From assembly GCA_025769875.1 (NCBI GenBank), contig JAGFNK010000617.1:1-29889 (forward strand): a stretch of DNA of 29,889 nt. Direction: 5' to 3'. A model generated the notes under the pieces. That model was not told where the DNA came from. It did not search any database and saw only the letters and a program-made list of their open reading frames with translations. The DNA comes from Russula earlei. Its lineage: Eukaryota; Basidiomycota; Agaricomycetes; Russulales; Russulaceae. Shown in pieces: positions 29,741 through 29,889 of this stretch; position 1 is the stretch's first letter; each line of letters begins with the position of its first letter. The translations under genes were made by a program, and so were the position numbers.

Positions 29741-29889
29741 GCAGGCAATAAGAGGCTACTTTATATGTTTTCCAAAGTATGTTACTTAAGGAATAAAATA
29801 GGAGAGTGTTTTTTAGGAGTTTTTTGGAGTCAGGAACAGAAGTAAAACAGTAATGAAAATGTATAGTGGAAGGACTTTGGACTTCAATG

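Overview
The window looks like a basidiomycete (Agaricomycetes-type) nuclear locus. Host genes are broken by many 48-70 nt GT-AG introns. The DNA is crowded with LTR elements that carry 5-bp target duplications, and the largest element is a Ty3/gypsy chromovirus. Species assignment is inference; no rRNA, tRNA or CRISPR was seen.

Left third (1-12,300). A nearly complete chromovirus lies on the minus strand at 226-8091: 621- and 608-bp LTRs, target duplication CATTG on both sides, Gag 5915-6997, protease/RT 4326-5957, and RNase H/integrase/chromodomain 877-4329. It has a U-turn (Tf1-like) priming signature, an 829-nt leader without any AUG, an AUG-less in-frame extension upstream of Gag, a -1 split inside RNase H, and a Pol C-terminal extension of about 570 residues ending in a Cys/His array. 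It sits about 40 bp beyond the stop of a decayed pogo-type transposase (8136-11815, minus), which is itself split by a 1426-bp solo LTR (9682-11107, duplication CCATG).

Middle (12,300-21,120). This is layered repeat debris: two more solo LTRs (12447-12948, ATTGG; 13420-14382, GACAG), two copies of one MITE (14383-14621 and 20864-21116), a 407-bp near-perfect palindrome (14628-15034) and fragments of unidentified genes. Among these are a probable multi-pass membrane protein gene (16902-18277, minus), an orphan Ty1/copia-type Gag ORF (19281-19982, plus) and a small ankyrin-repeat gene (20183-20761, minus) with an apparent GC-AG intron.

Right third (21,121-29,889). Two FAD-linked (BBE/VAO-type) oxidoreductase genes face each other tail to tail. 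The plus copy (21388-23188) is intact with seven exons and 493 codons. The minus copy (25561-23743) keeps every intron position but has two frame lesions. Downstream is a 15-exon sedolisin (S53) peptidase gene, 26340-29009, with signal peptide and catalytic Glu/Asp/Asp/Ser all present (628 codons). The window ends in a second copy of the repeat found near 12.4 kb. The two FAD genes and the peptidase show no sign of forming a pathway cluster. The FAD and S53 exon models were built by hand; exon lengths sum to whole codons for the intact FAD gene, the peptidase and the ankyrin gene.
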